Source: Occultella gossypii (GTDB lineage Bacteria > Actinomycetota > Actinomycetes > Actinomycetales > Beutenbergiaceae). Taken from it: a stretch of 64,000 nt of DNA. The translations under genes were made by a program, and so were the position numbers. The notes under the pieces were generated by a model that made no database searches, was not told the origin of the DNA, and saw nothing but the letters and a program-made list of their open reading frames with translations. Below are positions 34,136 through 42,331 of the stretch, piece by piece. Position 1 is the stretch's first letter. Every line of letters begins with the position of its first letter. The stretch covers positions 62,001 through 126,000 of the forward strand of contig NZ_JAGSHT010000016.1 of assembly GCF_019947135.1 (NCBI RefSeq), written 5' to 3'.

Positions 34136-34155
34136 CCGGTGAACACCGGTGAACG
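34136..34155. repeat. Tandem 10-bp repeat upstream of the Ugp-like operon
   Basis: CCGGTGAACA followed at once by CCGGTGAACG lies about 110 bp upstream of the UgpA-like start, enclosing the palindrome CACCGGTG (34144-34151). It is in the promoter region of the importer operon and may be a regulator site. The rest of the gap 34028-34283 shows nothing else I can name. Confidence 0.4.
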
Positions 34156-34283
34156 AGCCGACGAACCCGCAGGTCAGCCACCCCGACCAGGCCGCCTTGT
34201 GACGTGGCGCACAGCGCGCACCGTTGCAGATGCCGCAACCGGGAGGTTTTGGCTGAGCACCCTCGGTGGCTCGGGCGCCGGGC

Positions 34284-35021
34284 TCAGGCCCCGGCGAGCA
34301 GGCCTCGCAGCAGGGTCGCCGCGCCGCCTGCGTACGCCATCACGATCACGACCACCCGGGCCTTCGCAGGGCCCACCCGCCGCGCGAGGACCGTCCCGAC
34401 CGCGAGTCCGAGCAGCACGGCGACCGCCACGCCCAACCAGACCGACCAGCCGAGCGCCGCGAAGGCCTCGGGCGCGCCGACGCCCTTGACCGCGAGGGAG
34501 ACCAGACCCATCACGAGGAAGACGGGTTGCAGGGTGGCGGCGAAGGACAGCTGCGACCAGCGCGAGGCCACGCCGTACACGCTGAGCGCAGGTCCGCCCA
34601 CCCCGGCGGTGACGTTCATGAAGCCGGAGGCGCCGCCGAAGGCCAGCATCGGCGCCCGGCCGGACATGGTGCCGAGCCGGGCGGCCAGGAACGACGCGGA
34701 CATCCCGAGCACCACGGCAAGGCCGATGCCGATGTCCAGGACGCGGTCGGCGACGGTCAGCGCCACCCACGCCCCGGGGATCGTGCCCACGAGTGCACCT
34801 GCCGTGAGGTAGCGGAACCGGTGCCAGTCGATCATGTCGCGCAACCGCACCAGCAGGAGCAGCGACGACAGCGCGCCACCCGCGTTGGCGACCACGACGC
34901 CGTCGAACGGTCCGAGCAGCAGGACCAGGAACGGCGCCGAGACCAGGGCGAAGCCCAGGCCGGTGATCCGCTGCAGGGCGGCCCCCGCCACCACGGCGAG
35001 CAGCGCCAACGCGACGATCAC
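34284..35021 (-). CDS. TauE/SafE family membrane exporter
   Basis: This 245-residue protein has about eight hydrophobic helices and the TauE/SafE repeat features: GLGFALVSAPFLVLLLGP in the first half and ASGFMNVTAGVGGPALSVYG in the second. Family members export sulfite, sulfoacetate or related anions. The GTG start at 35021 has AGGGGG at 7-nt spacing; no better upstream start exists in frame. It is divergent from yigZ. The substrate is unknown. Confidence 0.88.
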   Translation of the reverse strand: MIVALALLAVVAGAALQRITGLGFALVSAPFLVLLLGPFDGVVVANAGGALSSLLLLVRLRDMIDWHRFRYLTAGALVGTIPGAWVALTVADRVLDIGIGLAVVLGMSASFLAARLGTMSGRAPMLAFGGASGFMNVTAGVGGPALSVYGVASRWSQLSFAATLQPVFLVMGLVSLAVKGVGAPEAFAALGWSVWLGVAVAVLLGLAVGTVLARRVGPAKARVVVIVMAYAGGAATLLRGLLAGA

Positions 35022-35169
35022 GGGCGGGCCCCCTGGGACTCCTCGGGTGTGCTGGGGATGGTGCTGACCTCCGCTGCCGCGCTCACGTCCGGCGACCCTA
35101 TCTCGCCCGCAGGCAGCACCTGGACGGCGGACGGGCCTGCGCACGAGGCGGCTGCGGGAGGATGGGCCG

Positions 35170-35844
35170 ATGACCGATCTGACCCTTCGCGGCGGGCCCG
35201 GCGCGCGCGTGGACGCCGAGACCGAGGTCAAGCGCTCACGCTTCCTGTGCCGACTCGTCAGGGTGAGCGACGAGGAGGAGGCGAGGGCCGCCGTCGAGCA
35301 GGCTCGCAAGGAGCACCACAGTGCCCGGCACCATTGCTCGGCGTTCGTGCTCGGCGGTTCGGGTGAGCCGGGGCAGGTTCGCCGTTCGAACGACGACGGC
35401 GAGCCGTCCGGCACGGCCGGTGCACCGATGCTCGAGGCCCTGACCGGGCGTGGCCTGATCGACTGCGTCGCGGTGGTGACCCGGTACTTCGGGGGCGTTC
35501 TGCTGGGGGCGGGAGGCCTGGTGCGGGCGTACTCCGATGCGGTCCTGGCCGCCGTCGACGCCGCTGCGGCGGACGCTCTGCTGGTGGCCCGCGAGCGCCG
35601 GGACCTGTTCTCGGTCGCGTTGCCGCACGCCGACGCCGGCCGGGTGGAGGCCGAGCTGCGCCGTCATGCCGGCGTGGTGGTCCTGGACACGACGTACGCC
35701 GAGCGGGCCGTGCTGCGCCTGGCCGGGGACGGCGGCGAGTTGGAGTCGCTCGTGGCGGCGGCCACCGCCGGCGCGGGCGAGGTGGTGCCGCTCGGCCACG
35801 AGTGGGTGGACGTCGAGACGACGGGTCCGAGCGAGCGCATGTAA
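35170..35844 (+). CDS. YigZ/IMPACT family protein
   Basis: This 224-residue protein has the IMPACT-family core: KRSRFLCRLVRV near residue 21, SNDDGEPSGTAGAPML near 77-92 and RYFGGVLLGAGGLVRAYSDA near 104-123, followed by the DUF1949-like second domain. The eukaryotic homologue modulates Gcn2 signalling, but the bacterial role is unclear and may relate to ribosome or translation stress. GGGAGG lies 8 nt before the ATG. The stop codon is embedded in the iron box that controls the next gene. Confidence 0.91.
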   Translation: MTDLTLRGGPGARVDAETEVKRSRFLCRLVRVSDEEEARAAVEQARKEHHSARHHCSAFVLGGSGEPGQVRRSNDDGEPSGTAGAPMLEALTGRGLIDCVAVVTRYFGGVLLGAGGLVRAYSDAVLAAVDAAAADALLVARERRDLFSVALPHADAGRVEAELRRHAGVVVLDTTYAERAVLRLAGDGGELESLVAAATAGAGEVVPLGHEWVDVETTGPSERM

Positions 35845-35860
35845 GGTAAGGCTCGCCTCA
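35842..35860. promoter_or_regulatory. DtxR/IdeR-type iron box
   Basis: TAAGGTAAGGCTCGCCTCA matches the 19-bp DtxR/IdeR consensus TTAGGTTAGGCTAACCTAA at 14 positions. It lies 24 bp before the start of the siderophore-interacting protein gene and overlaps the stop codon of the yigZ homologue. Repression by an iron-loaded DtxR-family regulator is expected; the regulator itself is not in the window. Confidence 0.72.
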
Positions 35861-35884
35861 GTCCCGATCGATCAGGAGTCCACG

Positions 35885-36721
35885 GTGGTTCGCACGAACA
35901 TGACGGCGGTGCGGTCGAAGCCCGAGACCACGACGCTCGTCACCCTCGAGGTGCTGCGTGCCGAGCGGATCTCGCCGAGCTTCGCCCGCGTGAGCCTCGG
36001 CGGGCGCGACATCGAGCGGTTCGTCCCGATGGGCTACGACCAGTGGTTCCGGCTGTTCATCCCGATCACGGACCCCGAGTCGCTGGGCTGGGTGCCGAGC
36101 AAGCTGGACACGCTCAGCTACCTGAAGTACCTGACCCACGCCAAGACCGAGCGGCCGGTGCTGCGCAACTACACGGTGCGCGCCTACCGGCCCGACGGCC
36201 CGCTGGGTCCGGAACTCGACATCGACTTCGTGCTGCACGGCAGCCCCGCGGCAGGCACGGCCGGGCCGGCCGCCTCGTGGGCGCAGACCTGCGCGCCGGG
36301 CGACGTGGTGGCCATCCTCGACGAGGGCATCGCCTTCCGCGCCGAGCCGGAGCCGGAGCGGGTGCTGCTCGTCGGGGACGAGACGGCGCTGCCCGCCGTC
36401 GCCGGGATCCTCGCCTCCCTACCCCGGGCGACCACCGGCCGGGCTCTGATCGAGATCCCCGCCGAGGGCGACCAGCAAGTGCTCGACGGGCCCGACGGCG
36501 TCGCCGTCACCTGGGTGGTCCGGGCCGACGTCCACGACACCCCGGGCCGCACGGTGCTCGCCGCGGCGCAGGCACTGCCGACCCCGGCCGCGGACACCTA
36601 CGCGTGGGTGGCGGGCGAGCAGGCGCTGCCCGTCGCGCTGCGCCGGCATCTGGTCCGGGGCGGCGTCGGAAAGGACGACGTCACGTTCTCGGGATATTGG
36701 AAGGCGCCCCGGCGGCACTGA
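35885..36721 (+). CDS. Siderophore-interacting protein (FAD-dependent ferric reductase)
   Basis: This 278-residue protein is of the SIP/ViuB type: an FAD-binding barrel with RNYTVRAYRPDG near residue 98, then an NAD(P)H-binding domain (VLLVGDETALPAVAGIL near 162) and a C-terminal YAWVAGEQ ... GYWKAPRRH. It reduces ferric siderophores in the cytoplasm to release iron. GTG 35885 has AGGAG at 6-nt spacing and is preferred over ATG 35900. An iron box precedes it, and the siderophore importer lies downstream with its own iron box. Confidence 0.93.
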   Translation: MVRTNMTAVRSKPETTTLVTLEVLRAERISPSFARVSLGGRDIERFVPMGYDQWFRLFIPITDPESLGWVPSKLDTLSYLKYLTHAKTERPVLRNYTVRAYRPDGPLGPELDIDFVLHGSPAAGTAGPAASWAQTCAPGDVVAILDEGIAFRAEPEPERVLLVGDETALPAVAGILASLPRATTGRALIEIPAEGDQQVLDGPDGVAVTWVVRADVHDTPGRTVLAAAQALPTPAADTYAWVAGEQALPVALRRHLVRGGVGKDDVTFSGYWKAPRRH

Positions 36722-36787
36722 GGCCCGCACCCAGGTCGAGGAAGTTGGCGAGGAACCAGCCAGCACTCGACTCAGTCGACCAGCCCT

Positions 36788-36817
36788 CGAATCAGTCGTT
36801 TCCAACCGGCTGATTCG
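36788..36817. terminator. Inverted repeat downstream of the siderophore-interacting protein gene
   Basis: Arms CGAATCAG and CTGATTCG are 8 bp, perfect, with a 14-nt loop, 67 bp after the gene end. There is no T-run. It may be a terminator or a regulator site. Confidence 0.4.
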
Positions 36818-36939
36818 ATGGCGCCGCGACTGACTCGCGGTACCTGAGGCCGCTCCAGCAGGCGGCCCGCGAGGAGGCCTGCGAGGAGGCCCGAGCCGTG
36901 TGCCAGCCCTCCGACATTGTCGGCGGCCGGTCGCCAGTG

Positions 36940-36958
36940 TTAGGGTCGCCATACCTTA
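36940..36958. promoter_or_regulatory. Probable DtxR/IdeR-type iron box
   Basis: TTAGGGTCGCCATACCTTA matches the 19-bp iron-box consensus at about 13 positions, with well conserved outer arms TTAGG and CCTTA. It lies about 85 bp upstream of the siderophore-binding-protein start and is a good place for iron-dependent repression. Confidence 0.62.
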
Positions 36959-37043
36959 GCGAGCGGGGACCTCTCCGGCCGCCCGGGGCTTGTCTGCGCG
37001 CCCCCCTGCTGCATCCCCACACCGAGAGTGGAGTCCGTTTCCC

Positions 37044-38096
37044 GTGCGTTCCTATCGACCCCTGGCCGTGGCCGTTGCCGCGGCGGCCGCCCTGACCCTC
37101 GCCGCGTGCGGCTCCACCGCCACTGGCGCCGACAGTTCCGACGGCGCCGACGATGCCGCCACCACGGCCGACGCGGGCGCCGAGTACCCGATCACCATCG
37201 AGCACGCGCTCGGCACCACCGTGATCGAGTCCCAGCCGGAGCGGGTCGCCACGGTGAACTGGGCCAACCACGAGGTGCCGCTGGCCCTCGGCGTGGTCCC
37301 GGTCGGCATGGCCGCTGCGAACTTCGGCGATGACGACGGTGACGGCCTGCTGCCGTGGGTCGAGGAGAAGCTGGAAGAGCTCGGCGGCGAGCCTCCGGTG
37401 CTGTTCGACGAGACCGACGGCATCGACTTCGAGGCTGTCGGCGACACCGCCCCGGACGTCATCCTGGCCGCCTACTCGGGTCTGACCCAGGAGGACTACG
37501 ACACCCTCAGCGTGATCGCGCCGGTGGTGCCCTACCCCGAGGCCCCGTGGGCGACCCCGTGGCGCGAGATCATCGAGGTGAACGCGACCGCGATGGGCAT
37601 GGCCGCGGAGGGCGAGGAGCTCGTCGCCTCCCTCGAGGCCGAGATCGCCGAGGCCGCGGCGGCCTACCCGCAGCTCGAGGGGCGGTCGGCGATGTTCCTG
37701 ACCCACGTGGACACCACCGACCTCAGCGAGGTCAGCTTCTACACCACCCATGACACCCGGGCCCTGTTCTTCGAGGATCTCGGCCTGAGCACGCCGGAGT
37801 CGATCGCGACGGCGTCCGCCGAGACCGACCAGTTCGCCCTCACCCAGAGCGCCGAGCAGGCCGACGCGTTCAACGACGTCGACATCATCGTCACCTACGG
37901 CGGCGACGAGCTCGTCACCGCCCTCGAGGCGGACCCGCTGCTGTCCCAGATGCCCGCCGTCGAGAACGGGGCGATCGTGAACCTCCCGGGCACCAGCCCG
38001 CTGGGTACCGCCGCGAACCCGACCCCGCTGTCCATCTCCTGGATCCTCGACGACTACCTGGCCCTGTTGGGTGAGGCGGCCGACGCCTCGCAGTGA
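37044..38096 (+). CDS. Iron-siderophore ABC solute-binding lipoprotein (FepB/FecB-like)
   Basis: This 350-residue class III binding protein starts at GTG 37044, giving a compact lipoprotein signal with lipobox LAAC (Cys near residue 22). The segments VATVNWANHEVPLALGVVPVG and FEAVGDTAPDVILAAYSGL are typical of ferric-siderophore binders. A start further upstream (TTG 36990) would bury the signal peptide and is rejected. It overlaps the first permease by 4 bp. Confidence 0.92.
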   Translation: MRSYRPLAVAVAAAAALTLAACGSTATGADSSDGADDAATTADAGAEYPITIEHALGTTVIESQPERVATVNWANHEVPLALGVVPVGMAAANFGDDDGDGLLPWVEEKLEELGGEPPVLFDETDGIDFEAVGDTAPDVILAAYSGLTQEDYDTLSVIAPVVPYPEAPWATPWREIIEVNATAMGMAAEGEELVASLEAEIAEAAAAYPQLEGRSAMFLTHVDTTDLSEVSFYTTHDTRALFFEDLGLSTPESIATASAETDQFALTQSAEQADAFNDVDIIVTYGGDELVTALEADPLLSQMPAVENGAIVNLPGTSPLGTAANPTPLSISWILDDYLALLGEAADASQ

Positions 38097-39142
38097 ACAC
38101 GACCACCACCGACGCTCCGGGCGCCGTCGCCGAAGTTCGGCGGCGGCGCCCGCGGCGCGCCCGCGGTCTGTGGCTGCTGGCGGTCCTCGCCGTGCTCGCG
38201 GCCCTGATGGTGGCCTCGATCCTGATCGGCTCCCGGGACGTCGACCTCGCCGACGTGATCGCGGCCCTCGGTGGTGGCACCGACGGTTTCGGTCAGGGTT
38301 CGGTGGCCAAGCGGATCCCGCGCACCCTGCTCGCCGTCATCACCGGCGCGGCCCTGGGAGTCTCCGGTGCGGTGATGCAGGGGGTCACGCGCAACCCGCT
38401 CGCCGATCCGGGCATCCTCGGCATCAACATGGGCGCCTCGCTCGCCGTGGTGGTCGGCATCGGGTACTTCGGGCTCACCGCGGCGACCAGCTACATCTGG
38501 GTGGCCATCACCGGTGCGGCGATCACCGCCGTCGCCGTCTACGTGATCGGCTCGCTCGGCCGCGGCGGCGCCACCCCGCTCAAACTCGCCCTCGCCGGCG
38601 CCGCGACGGCAGCGGCGCTCGCCTCGTTCATCAGCGGGATCCGGCTCATCCGCGGCGACATCTCCGACAGTGCCCTGTCCTGGCAGATCGGCGGCGTCGG
38701 CGGGGCCACGTTCGCCTCCATCGGGCAGGTCGCGCCGTTCCTGATCGGCGGGTTCGCGATCTGCCTGCTGTGCGCCCGCGGCCTGAACTCCCTCGCGCTC
38801 GGGGACGACCTGGCCGCCGGGCTCGGTGAACGGGTCGCCGTCGCGCGCGGGGCGTCCTCGCTCGGTGCCGTGGTGCTGTGTGGGGCGGCGACGGCGGTGA
38901 CCGGGCCGATCGGGTTCGTCGGCTTGGTCGTGCCGCACGCGTGCCGCCTGCTGGTCGGCGTGGACCACCGCTGGCTGCTCCCGTTCTCCGCCGTCACCGG
39001 CGCCGCCCTGCTGACCGCCGCGGACATCGTCGGCCGCATCGCGGCCCGGCCGAGCGAGGTCGCCGTCGGGATCGTGACCGCCCTGATCGGGGCGCCGTTC
39101 TTCATCGCGATCGTGCGCCGCCAGAAGGTGCGCGAACTATGA
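38093..39142 (+). CDS. FecCD-family siderophore ABC permease 1
   Basis: This 349-residue permease of the BtuC/FecCD family has about ten helices. GAALGVSGAVMQGVTRNPLADPGILGI-type sequence (starting near residue 85) is the family signature, and GFVGLVVPHACRLLVG near 285 is the coupling region. It has a GTG start overlapping the binding-protein stop and an ATGA overlap with permease 2. Confidence 0.94.
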   Translation: MNTTTTDAPGAVAEVRRRRPRRARGLWLLAVLAVLAALMVASILIGSRDVDLADVIAALGGGTDGFGQGSVAKRIPRTLLAVITGAALGVSGAVMQGVTRNPLADPGILGINMGASLAVVVGIGYFGLTAATSYIWVAITGAAITAVAVYVIGSLGRGGATPLKLALAGAATAAALASFISGIRLIRGDISDSALSWQIGGVGGATFASIGQVAPFLIGGFAICLLCARGLNSLALGDDLAAGLGERVAVARGASSLGAVVLCGAATAVTGPIGFVGLVVPHACRLLVGVDHRWLLPFSAVTGAALLTAADIVGRIAARPSEVAVGIVTALIGAPFFIAIVRRQKVREL

Positions 39143-40203
39143 CGACGCAGACGCACCGACCGCCGCCGTCGACGCTCGACACCCTGGTCGCGGTCCGCAG
39201 CGGCCGTACGCGACGCACGTCCCGCCGTCGGACCATCATCGTGGTGCTCGCGGTGGCGGTCGCCGTGGTCTTCGCGGTGACCCTGATGGTCGGGCGGACC
39301 TTCTACCCGCCCGCGGACGTGATCGCGGTGATCCTCGGGCAGGACGTACCGGGCGCCTCGTTCACGGTCGGCACCCTGCGGCTGCCGCGCGCGGTGCTCG
39401 CCGTCGCCGCGGGCGCCTGCTTCGGCCTCTCCGGCGTCACGTTCCAGACGATGCTGCGCAACCCGCTGGCCAGCCCGGACATCATCGGGATCTCCTCCGG
39501 CGCGAGCGCGGCCGCGGCGTTCGCGATCGTGATGCTCTCCCTCGGTAGCACCGGGGTGTCCGTGTTCGCGATCGTCGCCGGCCTGGCCGTCGCACTGATC
39601 GTGTACGTGCTCGCGTTCAAGGACGGGGTGGCCGGGACGAGGCTGATCCTGATCGGCATCGGGATCTCCGCGATGCTGGACAGCGTCACCGCCTACGTGC
39701 TCTCCCAGGCCGCGCAGTGGGACCTGCAGGAGGCGACGCGCTGGCTCACCGGCAGCCTGAACGGCACGACGTGGCCGGAGACGGTCACCGTGCTGATCGC
39801 CGCCGCGGTGCTCGTGCCGGTCCTGCTCGCACAGTCGCGCAACCTCTCCGCGCTGCAGCTGGGCGAGGACACGGCCGCGGCGCTCGGCGCCCGCCCGGAG
39901 CGCACCCGGCTGGTACTGATCGTCGCCGCCGTGCTGCTCATCTCCTTCGCGACGGCGGCCGCCGGGCCGATCGCGTTCGTCGCCTTCCTCTCGGGTCCGA
40001 TCGCGGCCCGGCTGGTCGGCCCGGGCGGTTCGCTGCTGGTGCCGTCGGCGTGCGTCGGCGCGCTGCTGGTGCTCGTGGCCGACCTGGCCGGCCAGTTCGC
40101 GTTCGGCACCCGGTTCCCGGTCGGCGTGATCACCGGCGTGCTCGGGGCGCCGTACCTGATCTACCTGATCATCCGCACCAACCGCGTGGGAGGCTCCCTG
40201 TGA
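39139..40203 (+). CDS. FecCD-family siderophore ABC permease 2
   Basis: This 354-residue partner permease carries the same family signature (FGLSGVTFQTMLRNPLASP near residue 95, then IIGISSGASA) and GPIAFVAFLSGPIAARLVGP near 275. A basic 30-residue N-terminus precedes the first helix. Two different FecCD permeases form a heterodimeric channel in ferric-siderophore importers. Coupled on both sides by 4-bp overlaps. Confidence 0.94.
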   Translation: MTTQTHRPPPSTLDTLVAVRSGRTRRTSRRRTIIVVLAVAVAVVFAVTLMVGRTFYPPADVIAVILGQDVPGASFTVGTLRLPRAVLAVAAGACFGLSGVTFQTMLRNPLASPDIIGISSGASAAAAFAIVMLSLGSTGVSVFAIVAGLAVALIVYVLAFKDGVAGTRLILIGIGISAMLDSVTAYVLSQAAQWDLQEATRWLTGSLNGTTWPETVTVLIAAAVLVPVLLAQSRNLSALQLGEDTAAALGARPERTRLVLIVAAVLLISFATAAAGPIAFVAFLSGPIAARLVGPGGSLLVPSACVGALLVLVADLAGQFAFGTRFPVGVITGVLGAPYLIYLIIRTNRVGGSL

Positions 40204-41024
40204 CCACGGACCATTCGCTGACCGTCGAGGCCCTGACGGCCGGCTACGGCGACCGCACTGTGCTGACCTCGCTGGACCTGCTCGTCCCACCGGGCGCGAT
40301 CACCGCGATCGTCGGCGCGAACGCGTGCGGCAAGTCCACCCTGCTGCGCGCGATGTCCCGCCTGCTCGCCCCGCGCGGCGGGCAGGTGCTGCTCGACGGG
40401 CGCCATGTGCACAAGATGCCGGCGAAGGAGCTCGCGCGCACCCTCGGCCTGCTGCCGCAGGCGCCGATCGCCCCGGAGGGCATCACGGTGGCGGACCTGG
40501 TCGGCCGCGGCCGGCACCCGCACCAGGGACTGCTCTCGCGCTGGTCCGCCGCCGACGACGCCGCGGTCGCGGCCGCCCTGGACGCCACGGCGACGGCGGA
40601 CCTCGCCGACCGCGCCGTGGACGAGCTCTCCGGTGGTCAGCGCCAGCGGGTCTGGATCGCGATGGCCCTGGCGCAGCAGACCGACGTGCTGCTCCTGGAC
40701 GAGCCGACCACGTTCCTCGACGTGAGCCACCAGATCGAGGTGCTCGACCTGCTCACCGACCTGAACGCCGACCGCGGCACCACCATCGTCATGGTCCTGC
40801 ACGACCTCAACCTGGCCGCCCGGTACTCCGACCACCTGATCGCCATGGCCGAGGGGCAGGTGCACGCCGTCGGGGAACCGGGTGCGGTGCTCACCGACGA
40901 GACCGTGCGTACGGTGTTCGGTCTGGAGTCCAGGGTCATCCCGGACCCGGTCTCCGGCAAGCCGCTGATGCTCCCGATCGGGCGGCACCATGCGGGGACG
41001 CTGGAACCGAGCGGGTTGCCCTAG
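40200..41024 (+). CDS. Siderophore ABC importer ATPase (FecE/FepC-like)
   Basis: This 274-residue ATPase has Walker A GANACGKST near residue 39, Q-loop LLPQAP, signature LSGGQRQRVWIAMALAQ near 140 and Walker B VLLLDEPTTFLD; RGRHPHQGLLSRW is characteristic of the iron-siderophore subfamily. GTG 40200 follows GGGAGG. It is the last gene of the importer operon, which runs straight into the PucR-type regulator 9 bp on. Confidence 0.94.
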   Translation: MTTDHSLTVEALTAGYGDRTVLTSLDLLVPPGAITAIVGANACGKSTLLRAMSRLLAPRGGQVLLDGRHVHKMPAKELARTLGLLPQAPIAPEGITVADLVGRGRHPHQGLLSRWSAADDAAVAAALDATATADLADRAVDELSGGQRQRVWIAMALAQQTDVLLLDEPTTFLDVSHQIEVLDLLTDLNADRGTTIVMVLHDLNLAARYSDHLIAMAEGQVHAVGEPGAVLTDETVRTVFGLESRVIPDPVSGKPLMLPIGRHHAGTLEPSGLP

Positions 41025-41033
41025 AGTCACGGA

Positions 41034-42203
41034 ATGGACGCCCTCGGAGAAGACCTGTTCGAGGTCGCCGAGTCGCTGGCCGGGTCGATCGACGCACCCG
41101 TGACCATCGAGGACGAGCACTCCACGGTGCTCGCCTACTCCGCCGACGCCCAGACGGTCGACGACGTCCGGATCGACACGATCCTCGGCCGTCAGGTGCC
41201 CGGCCGATACCGCACGATGCTCGCCGAGGCGGGGGTCTTCGACCGGCTCCGGCGCGAGCCCGGCGTCGTCTACGCGGACCTCGGCGCCGGCAGCGTCACG
41301 CGGGCCGTGGTGGCCGTGCGCACCGGTGACGGCGCCCTCATCGGCTCGATCTGGGCCGCCCGATCCGGCCGGCTCGCCCCCCCCGAGGAGGAGACCCTGC
41401 TGGCCGCCGCGCCGGGGGTGGCCCGCCTGATCGTCGCCCACCGGGCGCGGGCGGACCGGCACCGGCGGCTGCGGAGCCGGCAGGCGCGCACCATCCTCGA
41501 CGGCGGCCCGGAGGGCTTCGACATCGCCACCGAGCTCGGCCTGACCGGCCAGATCACGGTTGCCCTGGCGGCGCCCGTCGACGGCCCGGAGGTGCCCACC
41601 GGGCTCGCCGGTGCGCTGGCGATCCACCTCGACGCCCGCGGCGTTCGCGCCCTGACCGCGGAGCTGGATGCGACCGTGTGCGCGGTCCTCGCCGCCGGCG
41701 AGGAGACCGCGACCCGGGTCCTGCGCGCGTTCACGAGCACGGCGCGGGTCCGCGACCACGTGATCATCGCCGTCGGGCGCGAGGCTCCCTCCCCCGGCCA
41801 GGCGCACAGTTCCCACGCCGACGCCGTCCGGATCCTGCGCGTGCTGCGCCGCCGGCGCCGGCCCGGCGCGGTGGCGACCACGAGCGACGCGCTCGCCGAC
41901 CTCGTCGCGCTGCGAACCGAAGGGCTGCTCGACGACCTGGACGGGGTCACGCCGCTGGCGAGGCTGGTCGGGTACGACGAGGCGAACGGGAGCGAGCTGG
42001 TGCCCACGGTGCGAGCGTTCCTCGACCATGGCGGGGACGTCGCCGTGGCCGCGGCCGAGCTGCACGTGCACCCGAACACGTTGCGGAACCGGCTCCGGCG
42101 CGCCGCGGACAGCTGCGACGTGGACGTGGCCGATCCCGACGCGCGGCTGGTGCTCATGCTCCAGTTCGCGCTGACGGCCCTGCGGCCGGCGTCCCAGGAC
42201 TGA
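41034..42203 (+). CDS. PucR/CdaR-type helix-turn-helix regulator
   Basis: This 389-residue protein has an N-terminal GAF-like region (about 15-140: DAPVTIEDEHSTVLAYSAD), a GGDEF-like middle region and a C-terminal PucR helix-turn-helix: VRAFLDHGGDVAVAAAELHVHPNTLRNRLRRA near residue 325-355. Family members control catabolism of purines, sugar acids or amino acids. It starts 9 bp after the iron importer, so it may be co-transcribed with it, yet it more likely serves the oxidase gene downstream. Confidence 0.9.
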   Translation: MDALGEDLFEVAESLAGSIDAPVTIEDEHSTVLAYSADAQTVDDVRIDTILGRQVPGRYRTMLAEAGVFDRLRREPGVVYADLGAGSVTRAVVAVRTGDGALIGSIWAARSGRLAPPEEETLLAAAPGVARLIVAHRARADRHRRLRSRQARTILDGGPEGFDIATELGLTGQITVALAAPVDGPEVPTGLAGALAIHLDARGVRALTAELDATVCAVLAAGEETATRVLRAFTSTARVRDHVIIAVGREAPSPGQAHSSHADAVRILRVLRRRRRPGAVATTSDALADLVALRTEGLLDDLDGVTPLARLVGYDEANGSELVPTVRAFLDHGGDVAVAAAELHVHPNTLRNRLRRAADSCDVDVADPDARLVLMLQFALTALRPASQD

Positions 42204-42253
42204 GCGGCGCGCGCGGCGACCTGTCCGATCGCACCGCCGCCGGCCGGGAACCC

Positions 42254-42267
42254 TGGCCGATCGGCCA
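42254..42267. promoter_or_regulatory. 14-bp palindrome upstream of the FAD oxidase
   Basis: TGGCCGATCGGCCA is perfectly self-complementary and lies 65 bp before the oxidase start in the 128-bp gap behind the PucR-type gene. It could be the site of that regulator; in DNA this GC-rich, chance is a real alternative. Confidence 0.4.
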
Positions 42268-42331
42268 GTCCGGGTTGCCGCGGTACCAGGCAGTGTGGAA
42301 AGCCACAGCCCAGTCGAGGAGGTCGGTGACC

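Larger units (their letters stand above)
36722..37043. other. 322-bp intergenic region upstream of the siderophore importer
   Basis: This gap holds an inverted repeat CGAATCAG (36788-36795) / CTGATTCG (36810-36817), a directly repeated GCGAGGAGGCC, several GACTCAGTCG-like motifs, and an iron box at 36940-36958. No convincing coding sequence is seen. It probably contains the terminator of the siderophore-interacting-protein gene and the promoter of the importer operon. Confidence 0.6.

Noticed and set aside
34106-34489. A 127-codon plus-strand frame upstream of the Ugp-like operon
   Set aside because: It runs antisense into the TauE/SafE gene and its C-terminal half is Pro/Arg low complexity; no ribosome site.
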